From Parelaphostrongylus tenuis (taxonomy: Eukaryota; Nematoda; Chromadorea; Rhabditida; Metastrongylidae), in assembly GCA_019055375.1 (NCBI GenBank), contig JAHQIW010005275.1, positions 434,001 through 498,000 on the forward strand: a DNA stretch of 64,000 nt, written 5' to 3'. Below are positions 12,290 through 23,849 of this stretch, piece after piece (position 1 is the stretch's first letter; every line of letters starts with the position of its first letter). The position numbers and the translations under genes are program-made. Below the pieces are notes generated by a model. That model had not been told where the DNA came from and did not search any database. It saw only the letters and a program-made list of their open reading frames with translations.

Positions 12290-12800
12290 AGCTTTGTCGA
12301 GCGATAAAGGCCTCTCAACTTTAATGAGTTCAAAATTACAACACGCGGTCTCAAGAGGGTTGACGTTTGCACGGATTGGAAACCTGGTCGACACGTAAAC
12401 ATGAAAGATGGGAGACCGTTAAGCGTAATCGAACGCGCAGTTGAAAGGGCGATGCTAGGCTTATCCCGTTTCTCGCAAATGAGAGAAAGAATCCCTTTAT
12501 TACGATAACCATCGGAGATTGAAGACGATGTTCGAGATTCCAACTATCAAAGAACAGGTGGGCCGGACACGTTACGCGTTTTAACGACAACCAACGGACG
12601 ACGCCGTCACCGATTTGATTCCTCAAGGTGTCAAGTGCTCCACAGGAAGACCACCGATCCGATGGTTCGTCTTAACGAGGACAACAAAGGGAAATTATGA
12701 TATAGCAATCCCCAAGGCAAACCAGCTATCTACCTCGGCACAATCAGATTACTTGCTTCCCTGAGGAGCAGACACGAGGTTGTTAACAGAATTTAATCAT
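12290..12800 (+). mobile_element. RTE-type retrotransposon 3' fragment
   Basis: Plus-strand translation in broken frames resembles the C-terminal part of an RTE-like endonuclease/reverse transcriptase: an ETWS-like CTCGTAAAC block, ERAVERAMLGLSR near 12435-12470, then WAGHVMRF- and RPPIRW-like segments. The same order of motifs is seen in the better-preserved copies at 25.2-26.5 kb (plus) and 61.0-61.7 kb (minus). Frameshifts and stops make it non-functional. Confidence 0.75.
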
Positions 12801-13900
12801 TATAACCGAAGATCCTTCCGGTTGATGGGTGCGCAGAAATCCATAGATTCCGGGTGATGTAAAGAAAAAACAAGTATTCAGATGTATAACAAGAGCCGCA
12901 ACAGCGAAATTTTCATACTAAAATTCCGTAGAATTCAGAGATAAAAAGAGTAAATCCAACGAATGATGAAAAATATTTTGAAACCGTCTTGTTTTAATCT
13001 CGTTCGACACATGCCTTCGTTAAGAAATTTCACTTTTCCGAAGAAAAAAAGAAATTCAACAACAGGCTTCCTAAGTGAAAGAAGAATGCTTTTTCAAATT
13101 TGACTTAATCAAAGGAGAGTAAACAACGATGCCTCGCCAACTATGCAAAGATTCAAATCAGCCAACCTTGCAAAAGAACTCGTAAAATCGTGAAAATGGA
13201 AGCGATAAGCTGTGAATGAAAACAGCACTTCGCAAAGGGTTCCTCTTTCCCATGACTCCAAAAATAAGAAAGACAGGTCTGAAGGGTACGAATTCTGTGT
13301 ATTTAGACTGTTCCAGATGTTTTAGTTTTTTAGCGGGAAAAGTTTATACTTCGAGTTTCGTTCATACTTAACGTTTATTTACGTTATTCCGTTTGTACTT
13401 AACGTTTAATTGAGTCATTCCGTTTGCACTTTAGTTTTCCACTCATGAGAAAGATGTTTTTCAGATACAAAAAAAGAAAAAGAATAATAATCAGAAAGAT
13501 TTTGAATATACAATTATCAAGATGTTTATACACATCTCCATCATAATCAAAAATCTTCGATTATGCAAGGATAATTCGAATTTGAATTCATTGGCTAATC
13601 CGATATTTCTGAACCACTGTTCGATTATCTCTTGGAAAAGAATGGATTTGCACTCGCGTCAAAGTTCACCAAGTCGAAGAGACTATTATTGCTCTATTAG
13701 GCTCATCGAGACGTAATGGAATAATCGTGGATAATTACTTGAATCAATACTATTTAACGGCCTCATCGGCTATACACTCCTTGAACCATCCTCTCGAATT
13801 GTCAGAGCAAAAGCCAAAAGTAAAGCAGCACTACATTGCCGATAATCGACACAAATGCGTGAAGGAGAGAAAAAAGCTTTCGGCGAAGAAATCTCTCAGT
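12801..13900. other. Non-coding stretch, nothing recognised
   Basis: A short internal repeat is visible around 13360-13420, where ACTTAACGTTTA and CATTCCGTTTG words recur. ORFs at 13522-13716 and 13727-13996 show no domain; the second runs into SINE copy A2. Confidence 0.35.
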
Positions 13901-13904
13901 GTTG

Positions 13905-14110
13905 CGCTACGCATAGGATTTCATCCGGCATCATTTGTGGTGAGTGAATGCATATCTGGCCTTTACAATGATTCGCGGTGGTCTACCGATCTATGAAGAC
14001 AGTGCTGCTATCCTCCCCAACAAGTCTGGTACCAAATCGCCGACTCCGGAGAAGTGGAAGGCCTAAAGCGCGGGGTTCAGTATTCTTGCACAACGATGTA
14101 GAAACGCTGT
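13905..14110 (-). repeat. tRNA-derived SINE, family A (copy A2, truncated)
   Basis: Contains the family-A body words GCATATCTGGCCTTTACAATG and GCGGTGGTCTACCGATC, with AGTCTGGTACCAAATCGCCGA, in reverse orientation. The tRNA-like head is degraded near 14070-14100. Confidence 0.6.
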
Positions 14111-14137
14111 CGAAATAAACATCCAAAATAACAAATG

Positions 14138-14390
14138 ATACTCAGTGATGTGGAATAATGTGCAAAACTTCCGTGTCAGCCGGGACTCGAACCCGTATCC
14201 CACTCTATCCGGGAGCGGGTGCTCTTAATCCGTGAAACTACTAACGCCCATTTTGTTCACCACCGTTCCTATGCTATAATGCAACTATCCGTGGTGCAAC
14301 AGGTTAGAGCACGCGCTCCCGGATGGAGTGAGACACGGGTTCGAGTCCCGCCTGAGGCGAAGGTTTTGCACATCACTCTTCATCACAGGA
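14138..14390. repeat. Foldback element with tRNA-like inverted ends (copy T2)
   Basis: Left arm: GTGCAAAACTTCCGTGTCAG, then the complement of a tRNA-like arm (GGGACTCGAACCCG). Right arm: GGTTAGAGCACGCGCTCCCG, GGGTTCGAGTCCCGCCTGAG and CGAAGGTTTTGCACATCACT. The arms are close reverse complements across a loop near 14245-14275. Confidence 0.75.
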
Positions 14391-14911
14391 TATATCTATA
14401 GTATTATACCACCTGCAAAAAAGCGGCTACATAAAAGAATTCTATTTGATCATCCAATAACAAATAATAATTGTCATTCCATAGTGATCGCTTTTGTGAA
14501 CGAAGTGAAGCAGTGAGTAAACGGGAGGATGGGATTGAAATCCTGAATTGTAACGGTATTCTATGCACTGACATCACCGCAGTAATCGTCTGTTCCTCCT
14601 GTCTAAGGCTATACAAGTGACTTTCCCGGCACTGGTATCGAACCAATAGCTGAAATCTTATGAAAAAAGGGCAGTCTACGGTAAAAAATTCTATCAAATA
14701 TTGTTGAAGACTGCTATATTAGACAATAGGCCTTTTGAAAAAATCCATATAATCTGCATATGGCAAGGATGTTCTTCAAATGACGTTCTAATCAGCTTAG
14801 CCCAACTAAACCTCAGTAGTTGTTAATTATTGTTAGCTGCAGCAACCCATGTGAAATCCTAATCAATTTACACGTCGAAGAGCGCACAAAGAAAAGATTA
14901 TGCTGGTATTT

Positions 14912-15185
14912 CAATGTTCTTTATTTTTATTGACACGATCTACCATCACAATTTTCACTGTGCGGATCCCAGTATTTCTAGCCTTCGATTCGTTTTTCGT
15001 TTTCTTCTTGAATGAAACAGATTACTTGTCAAGCATGTCTCCTTGCAATCTCAAACATAGCTTGGCTGGTGGCGTTCCACAGTGCGCTCTTGTTGACTGC
15101 CTGAGAGTGTTGGGGAGAAGGAGGGTAGGGTGGTAGGAGCTCGGCTTTACGCGCGCCGCCGAAGATCACAATCACTCGGCCACGG
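14912..15185 (-). repeat. tRNA-derived SINE, family B (copy B1)
   Basis: On the minus strand it opens with a tRNA Ser/Leu-like start, CCGTGGCCGAGTGATTGTGA (near 15183-15164). It continues through a CCAACACTCTCAGGCAGTCA block and ends with the tail words GAAATACTGGGATCCGCACA. Copies at 26.96-27.23 kb, 32.08-32.32 kb and 36.33-36.61 kb share this order. Confidence 0.65.
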
Positions 15186-15204
15186 CGTTTAAATATACCT
15201 CCTG

Positions 15205-15636
15205 AAATTGAGTGGTGAGCAAAAATTCGGTTTCAGACTGGAGTTGAACCCGCGTTTCATCTATACTGGGGGCGTGTGATACTACTACACCACTGAGGCC
15301 ACCGCTTACCCATCACTGATTCTTCAGTATCTCACTATCATAGCTATCAGCCGCTAACCATTAACAGGTTTGGTCCGGTATGCGTTAACGCTATAGAACA
15401 TCTCACTGCGAAAAATGCTGCAAAACATTTGAAATCATGAGTATTACACATCACAATGGTTTTCAGCTCAATTGAGTTTATAAAGTGATATCGCATACCC
15501 GACCGATTCTGTTAATGATTGTTGGTTGATAGCCAGATAGAGCGATGGTGTAGTGGTAACATGCGTCCCTCGGTAAGACTGAAACACTGGTTCAACTCTC
15601 GCCTCAGGCCGAATTTCTGCTCACCACTCAATTCTC
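15205..15636. repeat. Foldback element with tRNA-like inverted ends (copy T3)
   Basis: Left end AATTGAGTGGTGAGCAAAAA is mirrored by CTGCTCACCACTCAATT at the right end. The left tRNA-like arm (complement) has GTTGAACCCGCGTTTCAT and the right arm has ATGGTGTAGTGGTAACATG. The internal region also pairs: GCTATCAGCCGCTAACC against TTGGTTGATAGC, and GGTTTGGTCCGGTATGCG against CGCATACCCGACC. The subfamily matches copy T4. Confidence 0.75.
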
Positions 15637-15835
15637 TTAGAGATATTGGAAATATCATTCAGCTCGGCTCATCGTGTCGCCAAGACTTGGCTGAGATTCG
15701 ATCAGTTTCGTGGTGGTAAAGAGGCAATTTTCGAAAGTTCGAGTTACTTTAATGAATCATAAAATATATGTACTACGATAATATAAGTATACATGCACAT
15801 TATCTAATTGATTTGAGGTAACTCCGAGGAAATTG

Positions 15836-16096
15836 GCGCGTGTAGCGTGGTGGTTAAAGGCGCCGGCAACACACGTGGTCCGATGACTTGATCCTGCATC
15901 CAAAGCTCACTTTGCTCTCCAGAGTCGGTGAACTGATACAACTTGTCTGGAAGAAGAAGCAGCACTGAGTCGATACAGTGGGAGGCCAGTGCAAGCTATT
16001 GTTAAGGCCAGATTTGCAATCAATCACCTTAACTGATGCGAGATGAAGACGAATGCATGGCTCATCCTTCAAGGATTGATCAACGCCGGGATTTTA
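15836..16096 (+). repeat. tRNA-derived SINE, family A (copy A3)
   Basis: tRNA-like head GCGCGTGTAGCGTGGTGGTT, then GAGTCGGTGAACTGATACAA, GTTAAGGCCAGATTTGCAAT and the terminal CAAGGATTGATCAACGCCGG. Minus-strand ORFs overlapping it are shadows. Confidence 0.7.
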
Positions 16097-18300
16097 TGTT
16101 AGTTCGCACGTAACACGACGACACGATACAGCACATAGCGCTCACAAGATGATCTTGAATAAGTCATGTTGATGGGTATAATAATGGGACCGAAGGAGAA
16201 AGAGTACACGTTTGCCAAGAAAGATATCACAACGCAATACAAGCATAACATAAGCTTATAGTATCTGAAAATGAAAGTGATCAAGTTACAACAACCGAAC
16301 TCGAACGATGAAATTTATTCCAATAAATTACGATCTAAATATGAATTGCCCTAAGCCTTCTGTTCTGTGCATCTCGTCTCTTTTCCGCTAGCCTCCGTTG
16401 AGCAGCAAGTTCTGCCTTCTATAAATGACTTTATTTATCAACAACAGAGCGGATAAATAGCAACATTCTAATTATGATTTCTTGCTGATTATCTCCTAGC
16501 GGATTCCCTAGAATAAACAAACGAATCTCTCTTTTACCAACATGACTGAATTACAACAAATCGGGGAAAACTTTAACTAATGGTATGAGATTTTTTGCAA
16601 ATTCGTTCAGCAGTGTTAATCTCACAAAGGCTTATTCAACATGAACATGAGACCTCAGAAAAAAACTATCTCTGGGACAATGACGTGGACAGAATGCCAT
16701 GAGCACGCTGCCAGAATCCCATCTATCACGGACTTGAAGTCACCGATCCATTGAAAATTCAGGAAAGTAACCCACTTAAAGAAGAACCACTACCATCAAA
16801 GTGTACAGCAGTACTTAATCCTATCCTTGCGGGGTGCAGCCATGACGATACACGCGCGCCCGTAGTATTCGACGGACGACTTAAGAATTGACGCGACCTC
16901 CAGTAAAAATGCGGTACTTACTCGATGAATTTAGGTTTTAAAAGAACTCTATCGTCATTAAATGATAGAATATTACTGAGGGAACGTGCAGGAAGACATA
17001 TTTTGTGAAAAAGGCCGCTCTTTCTAGCCGTTCAAACTGCCCGCTCCACCTGAAAACGGCAACAGTGGCAAAAGGGTTCAAAATCGCCGATGAACCGCAA
17101 CGTTTCAGAGGTCGTCCTAATTCGAACTACCTTGTTTTGGTTCTCGTATATTCACATTTTTCAACTAGAAAAAAGAATAGTGAAACGAAGCTGGACGCAC
17201 TTTCCGAATGATTGCCGTGTCTTCTTCGGTTTCCACACATAAATTCTGGGTTCTTTGCACATCGTAGATAGTCGAACGGAGTTTGTCAAAACAGTCAGCA
17301 AGATTCAAATGCCGTTCTCGAGTTCGATCACTTTCGATGATAAGCTGTAATGTGGTTTTTATTACATATATTATTCAGTTGACATTTTATTTTTCTACTT
17401 TGTACGAGTAGTTATAACATTTTATCGCTCCAGTGCTTCTAGGATTCGATACATTTCCTTGTATTCGTCGTCTCAAAGGTCTTCGAACACATCGCGTGTT
17501 GTTTCGACTGCTTCTCGGAAATCTCGAGTTCTTTGTGGATGCCGTGGGATAATGGTCAGACAGATCTCTTCACAATCTTGATGAGAGCCAAGTTATGCTC
17601 TTGGGTGGTCGCAGGAAAGTTTGGAGAAGGCGCTCGAACCACAACGTTGGTTCCCGATAATATGCATTACTGATCACTCATCCAGCGCCACCCCTTCCTA
17701 GCTAATATTACTATTAAGTAACAAAACAACGTCTATGTGTCTTAACTAAGACATTTTATTACTAAAGTGTTCCCTCACAATAAAACCTTAAATTCACCAA
17801 TCTTAATCCTGCCATGTAAATAAAAGATCTTACCTCTCCTTTCGCATTTATTCGATTGGCTAATCGCTTTTCAAGACCATCTTTAAGCTCATCTGATAAC
17901 CAATAAGCATTCCTCAAGTTGAATCTTATTTCAACCTGAAAAAAGGCTTCTCTACGCTAGCAACGTCGATGAAATTACATGGAAAGGTAAAATACTCTTA
18001 TTATTACATATTACTCCACTCACTACTTACCTTAGTGGCATTTTTCTGGACATTTTGACCACCAGGACCACTACTGAGCATATATCGTTTTTCTATGGCC
18101 TCAGTAGGTATAATGCCATCAAATTTAGCAGTCGATAAAGAGCAAGCCTAAATTCTTGAGCAATTTTTCCTGAGATCATTTATGATTAGGAAAGGAGTTT
18201 GACAAAAAGTCGCCCAAATAAACCAACACAGCTTTCTTCTAGTTTTGACGGGTGGTTGTTGATATGAAATAAGACTGGGACACAGCCAGGACAAAAGCAA
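16097..18300. other. Gene-free stretch
   Basis: No exon or intact element can be supported. The segment 17390-17620 (CCAGTGCTTCTAGGATTCG and following) weakly resembles the tail of SINE family B. ORFs here are short and without motifs. Confidence 0.4.
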
Positions 18301-18307
18301 GGAGAGA

Positions 18308-18395
18308 GTCTAGGTGGTATAGTGGATAAGATGTAAGCCACCAAAGGGGGTAGTCACGGGTTCGAAGTCCAACTGAGATTGCGAGCTATGCTCGT
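18308..18395 (+). repeat. tRNA-like sequence (pseudo-tRNA or SINE head)
   Basis: GTCTAGGTGGTATAGTGGAT resembles a tRNA 5' half with an A box, and CGGGTTCGAAGTCC resembles a B box with one extra base. The acceptor ends do not pair well, so I do not call a functional tRNA. Confidence 0.45.
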
Positions 18396-18547
18396 ATCTC
18401 AGCATTCATGAAGCTGCATACCAGCTTCTTGAACTCATAAACGGTCCCGCTTTACGTGGGTGGGCGACCCAGCACATTTCTTCCTTATTACTGCTTTGCT
18501 GGACACTAAAACACATTCAGGAGGAGTAGGAGGACAGAGAAAGGGAA

Positions 18548-18700
18548 CAGGGGTGGCTAAGTGGTTAATGATGCACGTTATCGGGAAGCAATGTGCTGGT
18601 TCCACGCACTCCCGCACTCTCCAGCAATCACCTGGCAACGTTCCAACCTAGCTAATTCTAAATTAGTGCCCGATCAATGTTCCATAACATTCACGAAGAA
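18548..18700 (+). repeat. tRNA-derived SINE head, family B-like (copy B5)
   Basis: GGGGTGGCTAAGTGGTTAAT is a tRNA Ser/Leu-like start, followed by CCGCACTCTCCAGCAATCAC, which matches the AACACTCTxxGGCAATCA block of family B. The downstream part is diverged. Confidence 0.5.
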
Positions 18701-19589
18701 GAAGAAATATTCAAAAGCAAAACACGAAATCGTCGAAGACCTCTTTGACCATAACGGCAAGAAGGAACTGCTCGAATACTGGGAGTACTGGGGTCTGCAC
18801 CATACGGCGCATTTGCTGGTGTTCCATAAAATCGAGGCCAAGGAACTCCTCAGTCTCTACAATGATAGTTGCCGATCATAGTGAATCAGAGTGAGGCTCA
18901 TCACATTCCACTTAGGTTTCTTTTTTCATTAATGGCGATATCTCGCATAGATTCACTCTGAGTTGGATTTCCGCACGAAAATTCCTGGATTCATCAGCTG
19001 AGGTGAAGATTTTGGGAAACAAAGTCCCACTGCTTCACAGCTGAACGAGGAAAATACCCTTTAACCTTAATCTTAAGTTTAAGCGAACTAACAAGTGAAG
19101 AAGTAAAGCTGAGTTAATAAGATAACAAAAATTTCAATACCTGAAAGCTTTCTCAGACTGGATAACACCCGTTTAAACGCCGTTCGACCAGAAAACATGG
19201 GAGCGTCGGCCACTAAATGGTTGAATTTCGTGACTATGTATACGAAAATTCAAAGCAAAAAAATGAAAGGAAAACCACAAGTTGGGAAGGCTTGAAGGGA
19301 AACGGAGTCAGAAAGGCCCATGGCTAAGCCATAAGAATGGGCGAAGTATATTTACAGCACATCTAAAGCTCACTAAAAATGGATTCAAATGCTAAAGTAC
19401 TCAAAATATCATTAGATTAAGGAAAAACAATGACAGCAGCAAGCAAGATCAAAAAGAACTTTAATCTCACAAATCAACTTGTAACGGGGTTCTTTGTCAA
19501 ATGTAAACGTGATACAGAATAGACTAACAAAGATAATCATGAGATTTCGGTTTGAGCTGAATTAGACGGACAACGGATGAAGCTCTCAG
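18701..19589. other. Non-coding stretch, nothing recognised
   Basis: The ORF ending at 18881 continues out of the SINE head and has no recognisable domain. The remainder is AT-rich with no features. Confidence 0.35.
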
Positions 19590-19806
19590 CGTTGATCAAT
19601 ACCCAAGGGATGCGTTATGCATTCAGTTCCATTCGCAACATCACGGGATGGCCTACCGATGTACCAAGTCAGTGCTACTTACCCTCCCAGACAATTCTGG
19701 TACGAATCCTGGAAAGATGGAAGACTTGAGGAGCCAAGAGCGCCTAATCGAAACATCGGCCTTCTGACGAAGCAGAACACCTCTAACCACTGCGCTACAT
19801 GGCCTA
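19590..19806 (-). repeat. tRNA-derived SINE, family A (copy A4)
   Basis: Reverse orientation: GTTGATCAATACCCAAGGGA at the left, then GGATGGCCTACCGATGTACC, and at the right the complement of the tRNA-like head (CACCTCTAACCACTGCGCTA). Confidence 0.7.
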
Positions 19807-19995
19807 ACATTTATCAAGAGGAGAATCTCATTTCGTCTCGGTTTTGCAAACGAAACATTTATTACTAAAACCAGCACGACTTCTAACATGAACAAAATAG
19901 GAAAATAAAAACAAATAATTCAAATTATGTCCTTTCAAAAACCTCCCAGACTACTCGAGGAGTCTCAGTTTTTGACAGCGTAGTCAAGTCAAGCC

Positions 19996-20130
19996 GTTAC
20001 GCTTTCGAGAAAAGTCTACTTATGACTGATTAATAGACCACTGACATGCGTGGCTCAAAAAATGAGCACCAGGCATATTGAAATTTGAGCTGTGGTCTTA
20101 AAAAACACTCGAAACAAAATATATGATATC
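19996..20130. repeat. Half of a foldback element, family F (copy F1)
   Basis: Carries the terminal words of family F: GACCACTGACATGCGTGGCT, CAGGCATATTGAAATTTGAG and TGTGGTCTTA. These match the ends of copies at 31.5-31.9 and 38.4-39.0 kb. The partner arm is not adjacent. Confidence 0.5.
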
Positions 20131-20249
20131 TTCTTATGACTGATTGTCTAGATCAACACATCAGAACCTCTACAAACCTCCCACTATCATAATACTACAC
20201 CTCGTAGGTAAACTCAGAGTATTTGGATACTTGAATGACCCGCTTTCAC

Positions 20250-20605
20250 TGATAGTGTGAACTCCGCATTGGGAAAACTGTGTTAGTCTAGCTATTTTCA
20301 TCCCTGAAGTCTCGAGGTAAGCATAGCCCTGGACTTCCTCAGGTCGCCATCACATTACAGCAGTCGTCGGGTCTTCTGGATCAGAGAGAGACTATTATAT
20401 TGCGACTACTAGCTAACAAGACCGTGTTCATTCCTGGTACGCGTTCACTCTTAGCTGGGCTTTCCGAGTGGAAACGTCAGACTCCTCGTCAGATTCAGTG
20501 GCCCTGCTGGGGGTTGAACCGTCGCTGTAGTTCGCAGTCCGACATCCAACACCTCCAGCCACGATAAGGCGATAAATCTGGGAGGTATCCACAGTACACT
20601 GAAGA
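20250..20605 (-). repeat. tRNA-like SINE, family E (copy E1)
   Basis: Minus-strand order: ATCTCCCAG with CGCCTTATCGTGGCTGGAGG, then GCAGTCCGA... and GGTTCAAC, then TCTGACGTTTCCACTCGGAA, GCTAAGAGTGAACG, and AGGCTTACCTCG-like words. The order is shared with copies at 24.9, 29.0 and 33.5 kb. Confidence 0.55.
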
Positions 20606-20689
20606 GATACTACTATTCCTAGATAGGACTCAGACGCCACTGACCCACAACATGGCTGACGTAACTAAAACAAAGGGAAGGTTTCAAAT

Positions 20690-21064
20690 TCGGGTTTTTT
20701 TTTATTGTGAGGGGAAAAATGAAAAACCAACCTCATTCGCTGGAGATGGACTTTTCATAGGAGTGTCAGCAATCATTCAAAAGCCTGGATTTCTGTTCAG
20801 AGCCCACGTGGCCGGGTTTTTCAAAACCCTCTTTAATGAGGCTGCATAATCCACACAAAACTATGTCTCAGACGTCTGCAAAGCAAGAAATCTCCTGTCT
20901 TAGAATCGTCAAAAAAAAAGCTTTTTCGAAAACGGGCGACTCGGGGCTGCCGCCTAAAGTCTCAGCTTTCGGACAGTTACTGACACTCCTCTGAAAAGGT
21001 CCTTTCCAGCGAATGAAATCGGTTTTTCTTTCGTCCCCTCATAATCAGAAGGAATCCAAATTTG
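20690..21064. repeat. Foldback MITE with long inverted ends
   Basis: The left arm (TTGTGAGGGGAAAAATGAAA, CCTCATTCGCTGGAGATGGA, GGAGTGTCAGCAA) is mirrored on the right (TTACTGACACTCCTCTGAAA, TCCAGCGAATGAAATCGG, CGTCCCCTCATAATC). Arms are about 95-100 bp each and the interior is unrelated. No coding capacity, so a non-autonomous DNA element is likely. Confidence 0.65.
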
Positions 21065-21199
21065 CTTTTCTTATTGGCGTATTTTAAAATGCGAATACGC
21101 AAGAGATAACATCTGAAGCACTCAACGAGGTGACTGGGTATACATTTGATCTACACAATAACTTGCGGAGATCAATCAGTGCAACGAATAAGTATTCTC

Positions 21200-21395
21200 T
21201 ATGCCTGGCAATCATTTTTTGAGCCACGCATGTCAGTGGTCTATCAAAGACGGCTGCCTTATAGAGCCCGATACACGTGTTTCGATCTTGCGATCTCGAT
21301 GCGAGAAAGGGAACTGCCCGACTGATGAGATCGCAAGGTCGCAACACTTGTATCGGGCTCTATAAGGCAGCCCTCTTTGATAGAAGTATTCTCTA
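21200..21395. repeat. Foldback element, family F (copy F2)
   Basis: GGCTGCCTTATAGAGCCCGA and CACGTGTTTCGATCTTGCGA at 21250-21295 are mirrored at 21326-21373 by GATCGCAAGGTCGCAACACT and TCGGGCTCTATAAGGCAGCC. The words GAGCCACGCATGTCAGTGG lie at the left end. Confidence 0.65.
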
Positions 21396-21932
21396 TCTTC
21401 TCAACCTGATATGGGGCCTGGCCACCTACCTACGTACGGTGGGACGAACCGACAAGAATGTTTCTTATGAGGAGCACCTCTAACCACTGCTTCATACCCG
21501 TCAATGACCGAGAGTACGTCACACTTCTTCGAATTTCAGTGAAAGGTGAACGTCGATCGATGATTTAATAGTAGAGAGAGCTCCAAATACGCTGATCTCT
21601 CACTCTACTGTAATTCAGAGAAAAAGACCTTGAAAAAACCTAAAATTATTGAGAAATATCAAGCATTAAGGAGCATGGGCAATGTACAGAACCTCGTCCC
21701 AACTCATGGAGAGCCCCTTTGGTAGGTCATAAAGCGATCGATAAAGGGGCCAAGTTGAATTCGGCTATGATAGAACCAGAAACAAGGACGAGCAGATATC
21801 AAGGCGGTCGATCGTATGAAACAAAACTCGCTGCTCGGCTATTTTCGCGACGACTAATTTTCGCGAAGAGTGTGTAATTGCGGACAGCACGTCGTGACAG
21901 TTGTGAAATATGGTTTGACAAAAATAATTTAA

Positions 21933-22121
21933 CCCTTTTAGGACCATGTGGTACGTTTCGTACCTCTCCGCGCGTCAAATCTCACTCAGGTACTGTAATG
22001 ACGGCGTCGTGCTCAGTGAGAATATGTTGTTCCCGCACAGAGACGCAGATGCCGCCCCCTGCGAATGTCGCGCAAGCGACGGCGCCACGCCGCCTGCCTG
22101 TCAATGCTGGTCCTCAAAGGG
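21933..22121. mobile_element. piggyBac-type MITE with TTAA target duplication
   Basis: The 189-bp element begins CCCTTTTAGGACCA and ends TGGTCCTCAAAGGG, with TTAA directly on both sides (21929-21932 and 22122-22125). A TTAA duplication plus CCCTTT/AAAGGG termini is the signature of piggyBac-superfamily elements. The interior is GC-rich with no transposase. An overlapping 88-residue ORF is incidental. Confidence 0.75.
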
Positions 22122-22125
22122 TTAA

Positions 22126-22865
22126 GCATTTCATGAAGGGTTAAGCGCTCTGGTATGGCATGCCAGCTATAGAGTTACGTTTCGCCTTTCTTGCAAGCTT
22201 CATCAATAGCACATGCCATTCCGTTGATTGCTCATACTAAAAGCCGTTGCCAAAGGTGTGTCATTCCTCGTAAAGTGAAAAGATTACCTGATGTTTGAAG
22301 TGATTTCAGCTGATGGCTTGCATCTTGGAACACGGCATATTGCAGTACCTTCCAATCATATATATTGAGACCTCGCCGAACAGTACGTTACATTCTAATA
22401 GAACGAAATCCAACGACACAAAAGCGCATTGATAAAACGGCAAGAAGCCTCGACGCTATCAAAATGACAGAAACAGTCGAATTGAAACAATTTCCACTGG
22501 GCTACTTACCGTCAACTATGAAAAAGCCGACACCATACAAAGAATGTGCCATTTAAAAAGAATAGGTTCCTTTGAAAAATCGATACAGATCAATTCGTAT
22601 GAGATTTATTCAACCTCATCACTCGCAAGAATAGCACTCATTCAAATCATTCAGGGAGAAGTCCTGAACAGGCGAGTCAGCCTCGTCAATCAGGCTGGGC
22701 TGCAAATGCGAACGAACATCGCAAAAGAATTCTTTGCATTTTCGCCATAGAAAAACTGGCTAAGAAATGCGGAGGGAAAAATCCCAGCTAAAATCTGAAG
22801 GAAAAAGTCTAGACGGAATCAGTATGTATATAATTTGAAGGACGTGGGTTGTAGTGGATATGAGG
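22126..22865. other. Non-coding stretch, nothing recognised
   Basis: ORFs at 22365-22556 and 22544-22750 have no motif or splice context. No repeat identified. Confidence 0.35.
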
Positions 22866-23133
22866 AGCGCGTGTGACGCAGTAATTAGAGCTACTCTGCG
22901 ACGCACATGATCAATCTAGTGGTCGATGGTTCAATCCCGCGCTCAAGGCTCACCAAGCCTTCCAACCCTCCGAGGTGAGTGAATTGACATCAGAGCAGCA
23001 CTGACCTGGTAGATCGGCAGGTCGCCGTGAGTTATTGTGAAGACCATACATGCATTCAATCACCTCAAGCGATGCTTGATGGAGTCGAATGCCTAGCGCA
23101 TCCCTCAAGGATTGATCAGCGCCGAAATCTTTA
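22866..23133 (+). repeat. tRNA-derived SINE, family A (copy A5)
   Basis: Head GCGCGTGTGACGCAGTAATT with B-box-like GGTTCAATCCC, then GGCTCACCAAGCCTTCCAAC, TGCATTCAATCACCTCAAGC and CAAGGATTGATCAGCGCCG. This is one of the more complete copies. Confidence 0.75.
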
Positions 23134-23726
23134 ACCTTTGCCTTCGAATGGATATAAACTGAATATGGAGACAGAGAAGAAACCGACTTATAGATACATC
23201 CTCTGGAATCGAGGGGAGTTGGTACATTAACCAAAAAATTGCTACGCATGGTTTATTCACCTTCCTCGGTAGCTTGCATTTCCTCTCCTCCTCCGAAAAG
23301 TACCGTCTACTAGGAACGCCCTCGTGCACCATTCCCCCATATGGGGGGAACTCAATAAGTATGAAGCACAGATTTCTGTCGGAGTAAAGCAAATCAACGT
23401 AAACGATAGGAGAGCAATAAATGTGGAAATGATTTAGAGAAGGTAAAAGCTCTTGAGAATGGAAAATTGATCTTGAAACCGCGTCTTTTTTATGGAAGTC
23501 GATGAATCAGTGGAGGTTCAAAGAAAAAAATCTGGAAAAAAGAGAAAATACAAAAACTCCATCGACGGGTTATACCCGTTCTAAGCAACAAGCAAAAGTC
23601 CATGAATTAATGTTTATTCTACACATCATGAAAAATCGCAACCTTACATCTCAAAACTCAACTAGAAATCTTTTTCATCAACCGCTTGTAGCAGTGGTAT
23701 GATCTCTCGAATAGGTATACAATATT
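23134..23726. other. Non-coding stretch, nothing recognised
   Basis: Short ORFs only. No element ends or exon signals that I can defend. Confidence 0.35.
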
Positions 23727-23845
23727 AGTGATATGCAAGACTTGGACGTCGAACGAGAATCGAACCCGCACTTCACCCTTTGCAGGGGCGCGTGCTGACC
23801 ATTGCACTACCGGTGCTCGCCTTGCCATCACTATTTTCTCTCAAC
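23727..23845 (-). repeat. Solo tRNA-like arm of a foldback element
   Basis: AGTGATATGCAAGACTTGGA, then the complement of a tRNA-like unit (GAGAATCGAACCCGCACTTC, GCACTACCGGTGCTCGCC), then CCATCACTATT. It corresponds to one arm of the T-type elements; no partner nearby. Confidence 0.55.
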
Positions 23846-23849
23846 TCTT

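Noticed and set aside
14280..14362. Functional tRNA gene
   Set aside because: Has A- and B-box-like motifs but belongs to a mirrored foldback arm repeated many times; anticodon loop is not normal.
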